Origin: Amphiplicatus sp046296195
GTDB lineage: Bacteria > Pseudomonadota > Alphaproteobacteria > Caulobacterales > Parvularculaceae
DNA: 64,000 nucleotides
Assembly: GCA_046296195.1 (NCBI GenBank)
Contig: JBKBLR010000008.1
Coordinates: forward strand, 1-64,000
Reading direction: 5' to 3'
The position numbers were made by a program, and so were the translations under genes. The notes under the pieces are model-generated. The model did no database searches. It was given only the letters and a program-made list of their open reading frames with translations, and was not told where the DNA came from. Shown piece after piece: positions 8,303 to 15,460 of this stretch. The first letter of the stretch is position 1. Each line of letters opens with the position of its first letter.

Positions 8303-10948
8303 ATGCAGGTCGTGATCGTAGAATCGCCCTCCAAGGCCAAGACAATCAACAAATATCTCGGTCCGGGCTACAAGGTGCTCGCCTCCTACGGGCACATCCG
8401 CGACCTCCCCTCCAAAGACGGCTCGGTCGATCCCGCCCGGGATTTCGACATGGTGTGGGAGCTCGACGCCGCCTCGAAGAAGCGGGTTTCCGAGATCGCT
8501 GAGGCCGTCAAAGGCGCGGACCGGCTGATCCTCGCCACTGACCCCGACCGCGAGGGCGAGGCGATCTCCTGGCACCTTCTCGAAGTGCTCCGGCAGAAGA
8601 AGGCGCTGAAGAAAGATCTCAGGATCGACCGCGTCGCCTTCAACGCCATCACGAAGAGCGCCGTCGCCGAGGCGATCGCCCATCCGCGCGAGGTCGATCA
8701 GGACCTTGTCGACGCCTATCTCGCACGCCGCGCGCTCGACTATCTCGTCGGCTTCACACTCTCGCCCGTGCTGTGGCGCAAGCTCCCCGGCGCACGGTCG
8801 GCCGGAAGGGTGCAGTCGGTCGCGCTCCGCCTCATTTGCGAACGCGAGCTCGAGATCGAGAAATTCGTCGCCGAGGAATACTGGACCATCGCCGCACAGG
8901 CGACATCGGAAGGCTCGCCGCCGTTCGAAGCGCGCCTCGTCACGCTCAATGGCGGAAAACTGAAAAAATTCTCGATCGCGACGGAGGCGGATGCGCTCGC
9001 CGCCCGGCGCGCGGTCGAAGCGGCTGAGTTCGTCATCGACGCAGTCGAAGCCAAGCCCGCCAAGCGCAACCCGCCGCCGCCCTTCACCACCTCGACCCTG
9101 CAGCAGGAAGCGGCGCGCAAGCTCGGCTTCAATGCGCAGCGCACCATGCGGATCGCGCAAGCGCTTTACGAAGGCATCGACATCGGCGGCGAGACCACAG
9201 GCCTCATCACCTATATGCGGACCGACGGCGTCGACATGGCCGGCGAGGCGATCGCCGATGCGCGCCGCACCATCGACAAGGAATTCGGCGACCGGTATCG
9301 GCCCGATGCGCCCCGCGTCTACAAGACCAAGGCCAAGAACGCGCAGGAAGCGCACGAGTGCGTCCGGCCGACCTCCTTTGCGCGCCTGCCCGGCAAGATC
9401 CGCGGGCTCGACCAGGACCAGGCGCGGCTTTACGAGCTCATCTGGAAGCGCGCCATGGCGAGCCAGATGGCCTCGGCCGATCTCGAGCAGACGACGATCG
9501 ACCTTCTGTCGACGGACAAAAAGATCGGCCTTCGCGCGACGGGCTCGGTCATTCTCTTCGACGGCTTTCTGAAGCTTTACGAGGAAGGCCGCGACGAGCC
9601 CGAGGGCGAGGACGCCGCCGGCGTCCTGCCGAAGGTGCGCGCCGGCGCGAGGGCGGACGTCAAGGACGTCAAGGCCGACCAGCATTTCACGCAGCCCCCG
9701 CCGCGCTATTCGGAGGCCTCGCTCGTCAAGCGCCTTGAAGAGCTCGGCATCGGCCGGCCCTCGACCTACGCCTCCATTCTCGGCGTGCTGCGCGATCGCG
9801 GCTATGTGACGATGGAAAAGAACCGGTTCGTTCCGGATTCCAAAGGCCGTCTCGTCACGGCCTTCCTCGAGAATTTCTTCAAGCGCTATGTCGAATATGA
9901 TTTCACCGCCGATCTCGAAGGCTCGCTCGACGGCATCTCGAACGGCGAGATCGACTGGAAAGAATTCCTGCGCGCCTTCTGGCGCGATTTCTCGGCGACC
10001 GTCGAAGGCGTCGGCGAGCTGCGCATCACCAATGTTCTCGACGCGCTGACCGACGCGCTTGCGCCCAACATCTTCCCGGCGCGCGAGGGCGGCGCGGATC
10101 CGCGCGCTTGTCCCGTCTGCGGGAACGGGCGCCTGTCGCTGAAAACCGGCAAGTTCGGGGCCTTCATCGGCTGCTCGAACTATCCCGATTGCAGTTTCAC
10201 CCGGCAATTGTCGGCCGCCGAGGGCGAGGCCGCGGAAGGCGACAAGGTTCTTGGGATCGATCCTGAAAGCTCGCTTCAGGTCTTTCTGAGGGTCGGGCGC
10301 TTCGGACCCTACATCCAGCTCGGAGAACAGGAGAAAGGCGCTGCAGAGAAGCCCAAGCGCGCCAGCTTGCCGAAGACCTGGAAGCCTGAAGACGTCACGC
10401 TCGAAAAGGCGCTGATGCTGCTGTCGCTGCCGCGCAAGGTCGGCCCGCACCCCGAAGACGGGCAGATGATCGAGGCGGGCCTTGGGCGCTTCGGCCCCTA
10501 TGTGCGCCATGACAAGACCTGGGCGAACCTGCCCGGCATCGACGACGTGTTCGAGATCGGCCTTAACCGCGCCGTCGCGTTGATCGCCGAGAAACGCGCC
10601 AACCCGCGCGCCGGCCGCAACGCCGGGCCGAAGCCGCTGAAGGAGCTGGGGAGCCACCCGGCGACGGGCGAACCCGTCGCCATCATGGACGGGCGCTACG
10701 GCCCCTATGTGAAGAGCGGCAAGGTCAACGCCAACATCCCGAAAGGGAAATCGCCGGACGAAGTGACGCTTGAAGAAGCGCTTGCGCTCATCGCCGAACG
10801 CGAGGCGAAAGGCGGCGGAAAGGCCGCGCGGAAGAAGGCCGCGCCGAAAAAGGAAAAGGCGCCGGCCAAGAAACCCGCCGCGAAAAAGGCGGCAGTCAAG
10901 AAGGCGGCCGCGAAGAAGCCCGCAAAGAAGAAGGCCGCCGCGGGCTGA
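8303..10948 (+). CDS. topA: DNA topoisomerase I
   Basis: An 881-residue type IA topoisomerase that relaxes negative supercoils. The N-terminal Toprim domain has IVESPSKAKTINKYLG and ATDPDREGEAISWHLL; the catalytic tyrosine is Tyr304 in GLITYMRTDG. A single four-cysteine zinc finger (CPVCGNGRLSLKTGKFGAFIGC, with CSNYPDC) follows, then three repeats around GRFGPYI/V..., and a Lys/Ala-rich tail of about 50 residues starting near KGGGKAARKKAAPKK, typical of alphaproteobacterial TopA and probably contacting DNA or RNA polymerase. A perfect TTGACA at 8191 might be the -35 element, but no clear -10 follows. The 228-base region upstream contains an AT-rich patch and a GTGGC/GCCAC inverted repeat (8094-8108). 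Confidence 0.97.
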   Translation: MQVVIVESPSKAKTINKYLGPGYKVLASYGHIRDLPSKDGSVDPARDFDMVWELDAASKKRVSEIAEAVKGADRLILATDPDREGEAISWHLLEVLRQKKALKKDLRIDRVAFNAITKSAVAEAIAHPREVDQDLVDAYLARRALDYLVGFTLSPVLWRKLPGARSAGRVQSVALRLICERELEIEKFVAEEYWTIAAQATSEGSPPFEARLVTLNGGKLKKFSIATEADALAARRAVEAAEFVIDAVEAKPAKRNPPPPFTTSTLQQEAARKLGFNAQRTMRIAQALYEGIDIGGETTGLITYMRTDGVDMAGEAIADARRTIDKEFGDRYRPDAPRVYKTKAKNAQEAHECVRPTSFARLPGKIRGLDQDQARLYELIWKRAMASQMASADLEQTTIDLLSTDKKIGLRATGSVILFDGFLKLYEEGRDEPEGEDAAGVLPKVRAGARADVKDVKADQHFTQPPPRYSEASLVKRLEELGIGRPSTYASILGVLRDRGYVTMEKNRFVPDSKGRLVTAFLENFFKRYVEYDFTADLEGSLDGISNGEIDWKEFLRAFWRDFSATVEGVGELRITNVLDALTDALAPNIFPAREGGADPRACPVCGNGRLSLKTGKFGAFIGCSNYPDCSFTRQLSAAEGEAAEGDKVLGIDPESSLQVFLRVGRFGPYIQLGEQEKGAAEKPKRASLPKTWKPEDVTLEKALMLLSLPRKVGPHPEDGQMIEAGLGRFGPYVRHDKTWANLPGIDDVFEIGLNRAVALIAEKRANPRAGRNAGPKPLKELGSHPATGEPVAIMDGRYGPYVKSGKVNANIPKGKSPDEVTLEEALALIAEREAKGGGKAARKKAAPKKEKAPAKKPAAKKAAVKKAAAKKPAKKKAAAG

Positions 10949-11056
10949 CGTCATCCTCACCCGCGCGCGGCGCTTCGCGTCGATCTCCCAAACGTCCGCC
11001 GCCATCTCCAGCCTCGGTTCGACTCCTGAGCGCGGCGATCCTAAGCCTCGTGCAAA

Positions 11057-11128
11057 GGGGTGGGATAACCCGGGGCATAAGGCGGGGGATAACTATGGGG
11101 ATAAAGCGGGGGATAACATGGGGGATAA
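11057..11128 (+). repeat. six-unit 12-bp direct repeat array (consensus NNNGGGGGATAA)
   Basis: Six consecutive 12-mers, each ending in GATAA (one CATAA), with the pentamer at 11064, 11076, 11088, 11100, 11112 and 11124, a perfect 12-bp period. Units 3 and 5 (GGC/AGC + GGGGGATAA) and units 4 and 6 (CTAT/CATG + GGGGATAA) also pair up as a 24-bp higher-order repeat. On the minus strand each unit reads TTATCCCC, six bases of which match the DnaA box TTATCCACA. The plus strand carries seven G-runs of at least three with loops of 1-8 bases, so it might form a quadruplex. Function unknown: iteron, DnaA-like cluster, termination element or minisatellite. Confidence 0.9.
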
Positions 11129-11300
11129 ACGGTCGGACGGATTTTTGTTTCGTAGAGGCGTCAAAGACTTGCGGGCCTAACCGAGGGCAAGACCCAAGCC
11201 GCTTCCGGGGCCTGCCGGGCCGACAACCCTGCGACGAAAGCCGCCGCCTTCGTCCGCATCCGGAGGATGTATCTGCAGCGGCGAACGGCCCCGAAAGGAC

Positions 11301-11331
11301 GAACCGCCCGGCGGGGTCGGCCGGGCGGTTC
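11301..11331. terminator. hairpin between convergent topA and PEP-CTERM gene
   Basis: A perfect 11-bp inverted repeat GAACCGCCCGG / CCGGGCGGTTC with a 9-base loop lies between convergent genes. It lacks a clear T-tract on the plus strand, so it could act as a weak bidirectional terminator or a 3'-end stabiliser. Confidence 0.5.
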
Positions 11332-11379
11332 TGATCTGCCGTTCGGAGGGACTTGAACGGAGGGGGATATCTTCAGGCT

Positions 11380-11967
11380 TCAGGCGAACTGCGCGCCGCC
11401 GAGAAGCCCTTTCCTTCGCGCATCCTTCATCTTCCAGCCGAGCGCGGCGAAACCGAGGAGCATGAGCGCCCAGGCTTTCGGCTCCGGCGCGTTCGAGACG
11501 CCCGAAACGCTGTCGAGGAGCGCGCCGGCGCTGTTGAAGCTGAAGACGTTGCGCAGCTTCAGAAGCGAGCACCCGGTCGCCGACACGCTCGAACACAGCG
11601 CGGAGAGATCCGCCGTCTGCACGCCGCTGCCGTCGCCGAGCACAAACTCGCCCGAGAACGTCGCGACGCCGCCGATCACCTCGCCGATCGACACCGCGAT
11701 GATGTTGAAAGCGGGGCTCGTCGACTGCGGCAGGAAGGTCGCCGCAATGCTCGCGCCCGTGAGCGGCAGGTTATATTGCAGAACAAGCTCGCCGCCGGCG
11801 CCGATCACCGCCGCCGCGCCGTTGGTCGCGAAGACCGCGTTATTCGCGTTCGTCACATTGGTCTGGCTGTAGACCGACGCAGGAAAGACTGTAACAGCCG
11901 CGCGCGCCGGGAACGCAGCCAGCATCGCCACAAGCGCGACGATTGCGATACGGGTAGCCATCAGCAT
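11380..11967 (-). CDS. PEPxxWA-CTERM sorting-domain exported protein (copy 1)
   Basis: A 195-residue exported protein. It has an N-terminal signal peptide (ATRIAIVALVAMLAAFPARA), a beta-rich middle rich in Ala, Gly, Asn and Ser, and a C-terminal tripartite sorting signal: PEPKAWA, a hydrophobic helix (LMLLGFAALGW) and a basic tail (KMKDARRKG). This is the PEPxxWA-CTERM signal handled by exosortase-type enzymes in Gram-negatives, usually linked to exopolysaccharide or surface display. The ATG at 11967 has GGAG nine bases upstream. Residues SALCSSVSATGCSLL match a segment in the neighbouring paralogue, so the two arose by duplication. No exosortase gene is in view. Confidence 0.8.
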   Translation of the reverse strand: MLMATRIAIVALVAMLAAFPARAAVTVFPASVYSQTNVTNANNAVFATNGAAAVIGAGGELVLQYNLPLTGASIAATFLPQSTSPAFNIIAVSIGEVIGGVATFSGEFVLGDGSGVQTADLSALCSSVSATGCSLLKLRNVFSFNSAGALLDSVSGVSNAPEPKAWALMLLGFAALGWKMKDARRKGLLGGAQFA

Positions 11968-12088
11968 GGCCCTATCTCCTTGGACGTGACATCGCCACGC
12001 CCCCCTCATTCAGCAGGGCCGAGATTATTCAGGGCTTTTTAAGGCGAGCTTTCCGGGGGCTTAACAATTGAAGCCATCGAAAGGAATT

Positions 12089-12658
12089 CTAGACGATGGT
12101 TAACACATCCTTGGCGCGCCGCGACTGCTTCATGCGCCAGGAAACGCCCCCGAATCCCAGAAGCATCAGCGCCCAGGCCGCCGGCTCCGGGGCGGCGCCG
12201 ACGCCCGAGACGGCGTCAAGGCGAAAGGCGCCGCCCGTCGTGCGCACGCGCACCAGCGAGCAGCCGGTTGCGGAAATCAGCGCGCAGCGCGCAGAAAAAT
12301 CGAAGGCGAAGACGCCGGCGCCGCCGGTGAAGCTCGTCTCGGCGGAATAAACGGCGACTCCGCCGACGATTTCGCCGATCGACACAAAGACCGTCGGCGT
12401 CGCGCCGCCGCCGGCGACAGCGGTGAGCCGCAGATCAGCGCCCGAGAGCGCTTCAAGGAAGCCGAATACCGCCTGCCCGGCCTGACCGGGATTGCCGATC
12501 CGCCCGGAGACGCCGTTCGGCGCGCCGAAAACATCGCCGAGATTGGCGACGTTGCCGGAAGAGGCGTAAACGTTCGCAGCGAACACCGTCGTCGCCGCCG
12601 CGGCCGGCGCGGCGGCGGCGAAGAAAAGGGCGGTGGCGACGAACAGGATAGGCAACAA
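12089..12658 (-). CDS. PEPxxWA-CTERM sorting-domain exported protein (copy 2)
   Basis: A 189-residue paralogue of the neighbouring exported protein. A signal peptide (LFVATALFFAAAAPAAAA) leads into a Gly/Ala/Val-rich beta domain containing the paired-Cys segment ARCALISATGCSLV, then PEPAAWA, a hydrophobic helix (LMLLGFGGVSW) and a basic tail RMKQSRRAK. The only suitable start is a TTG preceded by AAGGGTG at good spacing. It is transcribed toward copy 1 with a 121-base gap, so each may have its own transcript. The shared S-x-T-G-C-S-L segment suggests both bind the same partner or form the same disulfide. Confidence 0.8.
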   Translation of the reverse strand: MLPILFVATALFFAAAAPAAAATTVFAANVYASSGNVANLGDVFGAPNGVSGRIGNPGQAGQAVFGFLEALSGADLRLTAVAGGGATPTVFVSIGEIVGGVAVYSAETSFTGGAGVFAFDFSARCALISATGCSLVRVRTTGGAFRLDAVSGVGAAPEPAAWALMLLGFGGVSWRMKQSRRAKDVLTIV

Positions 12659-12752
12659 TACACCCTTGACGAGCCGTCTTAAGGGTTGCCGCGACCTCTC
12701 TTAAAAATTGGGCAAAATGCATGGTGAATTCGCGAAAAATCACGACGAGGCT

Positions 12753-12775
12753 GGCGCAGCTGTGAACGCTGCGCC
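12753..12775. promoter_or_regulatory. inverted repeat in the PEP-CTERM/msrA divergent region
   Basis: A perfect 8-bp inverted repeat GGCGCAGC / GCTGCGCC separated by TGTGAAC, 57 bases upstream of the msrA ATG. It could be an operator for a dimeric regulator or a leader hairpin. Only the symmetry is seen; the role is inference. Confidence 0.4.
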
Positions 12776-12831
12776 CCTCGACCCGCCGGCGCGCCAGGCT
12801 GTAAATGCGCGCCGACCGGAAAGGAGCGCCC

Positions 12832-13425
12832 ATGCTGCATCGCCTCGCCGCCCTCGTCGCCGCCGTCCTCGGGACCTTCGCCGCCGCAAGCGCTGGCTCG
12901 ATGGCGCCGCCCTCATCCACGGCGACCGCCGTCTTCGCCGGCGGCTGCTTCTGGTGCGTTGAATCCGATTTCGAAAAGCTGCCTGGCGTTCTCGACGTCG
13001 TCTCCGGCTACTCCGGCGGCCTGAAAGAAAATCCGACCTATGAGGATCACGAAGGCCATTATGAAGCGGTCGAAGTGACTTACGATCCCGCCGTCGTCAG
13101 CTATCGTCAGCTTGCCGACTATCTCCTGCGCCATGTCGATCCGCTCGACGCCGGCGGCCAGTTCTGCGATCGCGGGCCCGCTTATCGCACCGCCATCTTC
13201 GCCGCCACGGCGGAAGAATTCGAGGCGGCGCGCGCTGCCATCGCTGACGCCGAGAAGGCGCTTGGTCAAAATATCGTGACGCCGGCGCTCGACCGCGGCC
13301 CCTTCTGGAAAGCCGAGGACTATCATCAGGATTACGCGAAGAAGAATCCGATCCGCTACCGCTATTACCGCACGGCCTGCGGGCGCGACGCGCGGGTGAA
13401 GAAGGTGTGGGGAGACCACAGATAG
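12832..13425 (+). CDS. msrA: exported peptide-methionine (S)-S-oxide reductase
   Basis: A 197-residue MsrA that repairs methionine-S-sulfoxide in proteins. An N-terminal signal sequence (MLHRLAALVAAVLGTFAAASAG) sends it to the periplasm. The active-site signature GGCFWCVESDF places the nucleophilic Cys at 39, and the YSGG, YEDHEGHYEAVEVTYDP and DRGPAYRTAIF segments are canonical. AAGGAG lies at ideal distance from the ATG at 12832, which was preferred over an upstream frame start. No msrB is adjacent. Confidence 0.93.
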   Translation: MLHRLAALVAAVLGTFAAASAGSMAPPSSTATAVFAGGCFWCVESDFEKLPGVLDVVSGYSGGLKENPTYEDHEGHYEAVEVTYDPAVVSYRQLADYLLRHVDPLDAGGQFCDRGPAYRTAIFAATAEEFEAARAAIADAEKALGQNIVTPALDRGPFWKAEDYHQDYAKKNPIRYRYYRTACGRDARVKKVWGDHR

Positions 13426-13519
13426 TCCCGCGTCCGGAATGACGGCCGCAAAAGCAAATCCTGAGCCCTAAAGCTAACCGATCTTGACATTGGCCGCTCA
13501 AGGGCGCAGGAACGCCGCC

Positions 13520-13867
13520 ATGCCAAAACCAAGAACCTCGAACTTCGACCGGGTTTTCGTCGCATTGTCCGATCCGACACGGCGCGCCGTGCTGATGAAG
13601 CTTCTCGAAGGGCCGGCGACCTGCAGCGATCTCGGACGGCCCTATTCGATGGCGCTTCCCTCCTTCATGCAGCATATCGACATGCTCGAGGATGCAGGTC
13701 TCATCTCCTCCTACAAGACCGGGCGCGTGCGCATCTGCAAGCTGACCGCCGGGGAGGCGAAGCCGGCCGAGGAGTGGATCAAGAAATTGCGCGCTTCGGC
13801 CGCCGCGAAAAAACCGGCGCGCGCCGCAAAACCGGCGAAGAAGAAAAAGACGGTCAGGGCGAAATAG
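13520..13867 (+). CDS. ArsR-family helix-turn-helix transcriptional regulator
   Basis: A 115-residue winged-helix regulator. The N-terminal FDRVFVALSDPTRRAVLMKLLEGPATCSDL and the recognition region PSFMQHIDMLEDAGLISSYKTGRVRI are typical of the ArsR group that lacks the metal-binding Cys motif, often found beside SRPBCC/AHSA1 proteins. The C-terminal 25 residues are Lys/Ala-rich (KKPARAAKPAKKKKT) and probably add non-specific DNA affinity. The usual activator-of-Hsp90-type partner gene is not adjacent. Target genes are unknown; msrA ends 94 bases upstream. Confidence 0.8.
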   Translation: MPKPRTSNFDRVFVALSDPTRRAVLMKLLEGPATCSDLGRPYSMALPSFMQHIDMLEDAGLISSYKTGRVRICKLTAGEAKPAEEWIKKLRASAAAKKPARAAKPAKKKKTVRAK

Positions 13868-14014
13868 AGCGCCGCTCCCGTCGCCGTCGAGGGACCCTGA
13901 CAGAACGGCGTTTCGCAGCGGGCGCGGCGATCGGAGCGGGCGTGGAAAAGACGCGCCTGTGTTTTCCGCAATTAAGCCCTGGCGCCCCTGCTGGCGCCGT
14001 CCGCTGGTGCGGGC

Positions 14015-15094
14015 CTAGCGGCCCGCCTTCGCCGGCTGCTGTTGGCTGATGCAGTGGAACGAGCCGCCGCCGGAGAGAAGATGGGTCGAGTCGATTGCGT
14101 AGAAATGCGGCCGATCGACATGCCGCTCGAGAATTTCAAGACATTCAAGGGCCGTCTCGTCCTCGCCGGTGAGCCCCCCGTAAGACGGCATCACCAGGCT
14201 GTGATTGGCGATGTAGAAATTCATGTGGCTCGCCGGAACGATCGCGCCGTCGTTCTCGGCGCGTCCGGGTGAGGGAATCTCGATCACCTCGAGCGCGCGT
14301 CCGGCGGCGTCTCTTGACGACTCGAGCGTCTTCCTGATCGCCGCGAAAATCTCCGTATTCGGATCATTGCTTCCCGTCGGGCGCATGCAGACGACCTTCC
14401 CGGGCGCGATAAAGCGCGCGAGATTGTCGACATGACCGTCGGTGTGATCGCCGATCATGCCTTCATCGAGCCAGATGACGCGCTCGGCGCCGAGCGCTTC
14501 GGCGAGCACGCCCTCGACGTCCTTCTCGCTCATGCCCGGATTGCGGTTGCGGTTAAGGAGGCACTGGCGCGTGGTGATGACGGTCCCCTCCCCGTCGATT
14601 TCGATCGCGCCGCCCTCGGCGACGAGGCCGTCGAAGCGGCGAAGGCGCGCGCCGGCCATCTCCGCGACGATCCCGGCGATGCGGTCGTCCTCCGGCAGCT
14701 CGTATTTGCCGCCCCAGCCGTTGAAGCGGAAGGCGCTCGCCGAGAGGCCGATCGCGCCGTCCTCGACGAAGATGGGCCCGGTGTCGCGCAGCCAGACATC
14801 GCCGATCGGCGCTTCGTGAAGGCGCACCAGCGAGGGATCGGGAAGTCCAAGGCGCATCGCCTCGGCGGCGACCCGGGCCTCCTCGCCGCGAACGAGAAGC
14901 TCCACGCGCTCGCCGCGCATGCGCGCGCCCTTCTCGTCGGCGGGATCAGGAAAGAGGATGGCGCCGATGAGCTCGGCGACCTCGCCCTGCGCGGGCGCGA
15001 GGTTCTCCTCCCAGAGGCCAGCCGCCGAGGGCCAGCCGATCCATACCGCCTCATGCGCGGTCCATTCGGCAGGCTGGCGGCGGGGCGATTTCAT
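14015..15094 (-). CDS. aguA: agmatine deiminase
   Basis: A 359-residue peptidylarginine-deiminase-fold enzyme converting agmatine to N-carbamoylputrescine and ammonia. The guanidine-modifying triad is visible: VWLRDTGPIF with LVAEGGAIEIDGEGT, IGDHTDGHVDNLARF for the catalytic His, and Cys348 in GGGSFHCISQQ for the nucleophile. The start MKSPRRQPAEWTAHEAVWIGWP matches family N-termini. The usual partner N-carbamoylputrescine amidase (aguB) is not in the window. Transcribed away from the FMN-riboswitch operon. Confidence 0.92.
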   Translation of the reverse strand: MKSPRRQPAEWTAHEAVWIGWPSAAGLWEENLAPAQGEVAELIGAILFPDPADEKGARMRGERVELLVRGEEARVAAEAMRLGLPDPSLVRLHEAPIGDVWLRDTGPIFVEDGAIGLSASAFRFNGWGGKYELPEDDRIAGIVAEMAGARLRRFDGLVAEGGAIEIDGEGTVITTRQCLLNRNRNPGMSEKDVEGVLAEALGAERVIWLDEGMIGDHTDGHVDNLARFIAPGKVVCMRPTGSNDPNTEIFAAIRKTLESSRDAAGRALEVIEIPSPGRAENDGAIVPASHMNFYIANHSLVMPSYGGLTGEDETALECLEILERHVDRPHFYAIDSTHLLSGGGSFHCISQQQPAKAGR

Positions 15095-15133
15095 GGGCTG
15101 TCCTGTCGCAGGGCGCGGGCTGCGCGCCCCTTG

Positions 15134-15162
15134 TTGAGGTAGAAAACTCGCGCCGCTATATA
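15134..15162 (+). promoter_or_regulatory. predicted promoter of the FMN-riboswitch transcript
   Basis: TTGAGG and TATATA with a 17-base spacer form a good sigma-70-like pair ending 26 bases before the riboswitch P1 stem. A small GCGGC-GCAA-GCCGC hairpin (15169-15182) would lie at the 5' end of the transcript. Prediction from sequence only. Confidence 0.5.
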
Positions 15163-15188
15163 CCGGATGCGGCGCAAGCCGCGAGAGA

Positions 15189-15338
15189 CGATCTTCGGGG
15201 CGGGGTGAAAGTCCCCACCGGCGGTGATTGGGGCGAAGGCTCCATAAGCCCGCGAGCCGAGCGAGGCGCTGCGCCTTGCAGAGCAGGATCTGGCGCAACT
15301 CCAGAGCCGACGGTCAAAGTCCGGATGGGAGAAGATCG
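15189..15338 (+). ncRNA. FMN riboswitch (RFN element)
   Basis: A complete RFN aptamer. P1 is closed by CGATCTTC at the left end and its exact complement GAAGATCG at the right end. The conserved core segments are all present in order: GGGGCGGGGTGAAAGTCCCC, then ACCGGCGGTGAT, AGCCCGCGAGC, then GGATCTGGCG, CCAGAGCCGACGGTCAAAGT and CCGGATGGGAG. Such RNAs bind flavin mononucleotide and shut off riboflavin synthesis or transport genes. There are no ribosynthesis genes here: it stands upstream of a TonB-dependent receptor and an MFS transporter, so it marks them as flavin-uptake genes. Confidence 0.95.
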
Positions 15339-15365
15339 CAGGAGGCGACGCGCTTGTTGCGCGGT

Positions 15366-15393
15366 CGCTCGCCCATGGCCGGGCGGGCGAGCG
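15366..15393 (+). promoter_or_regulatory. GC-rich hairpin downstream of the FMN aptamer (possible expression platform)
   Basis: CGCTCGCCC and GGGCGAGCG form a 9-bp stem around a 10-base loop, 27 bases after the aptamer and 67 before the receptor ATG. No T-run follows, so factor-independent termination is unlikely; it might help Rho-dependent or translational control. Inference. Confidence 0.4.
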
Positions 15394-15460
15394 GCTGCTC
15401 ATCAGCGCGCGGCGACTCTTGGCGCCCCGGAATCCGTCCTGTCGGAGGTTCGGAGCGCGC

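Larger units (their letters stand above)
10949..11379. other. gene-free convergent intergenic region behind topA
   Basis: This 431-base stretch between topA and the convergent PEPxxWA-CTERM gene shows no credible coding sequence on either strand. It contains the six-unit 12-bp repeat array, a T-rich patch (ggatttttgtttcg around 11139-11152) and a strong hairpin near its right end; each is listed separately. An open frame crossing the repeats exists but is out of frame with topA, lacks a ribosome-binding site and has an Arg/Pro-rich shadow composition. Confidence 0.6.

Noticed and set aside
8144..11005. A 953-codon open frame on the minus strand antisense to topA
   Set aside because: topA on the plus strand is unmistakable over the same span. 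The antisense frame has an Arg/Leu/Gly-rich shadow composition and no recognisable domain; long antisense frames are common in GC-rich coding DNA.
11008..11034. tRNA T-arm-like text (GGTTCGACTCC) after topA
   Set aside because: The flanking bases do not form a proper five-pair T stem, and no acceptor, D or anticodon arm can be drawn around it.
10770..11180. Open frame through the 12-bp repeats with four-residue GDN/GDK peptide repeats
   Set aside because: It begins out of frame inside topA's Lys-rich tail and lacks a ribosome-binding site; the peptide periodicity follows from the DNA repeat.
11336..11365. Reverse-strand T-arm-like text (GGGACTTGAAC) before the first PEP-CTERM gene
   Set aside because: The stem bases do not pair as a T arm and no cloverleaf is possible; only a short CCGTTC/GAACGG hairpin is present.
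14432..15142. Open frame of 236 codons on the plus strand opposite aguA
   Set aside because: It mirrors the agmatine deiminase reading frame, has no ribosome-binding site, and shows the Asp/Gly/Arg-rich composition of a shadow.
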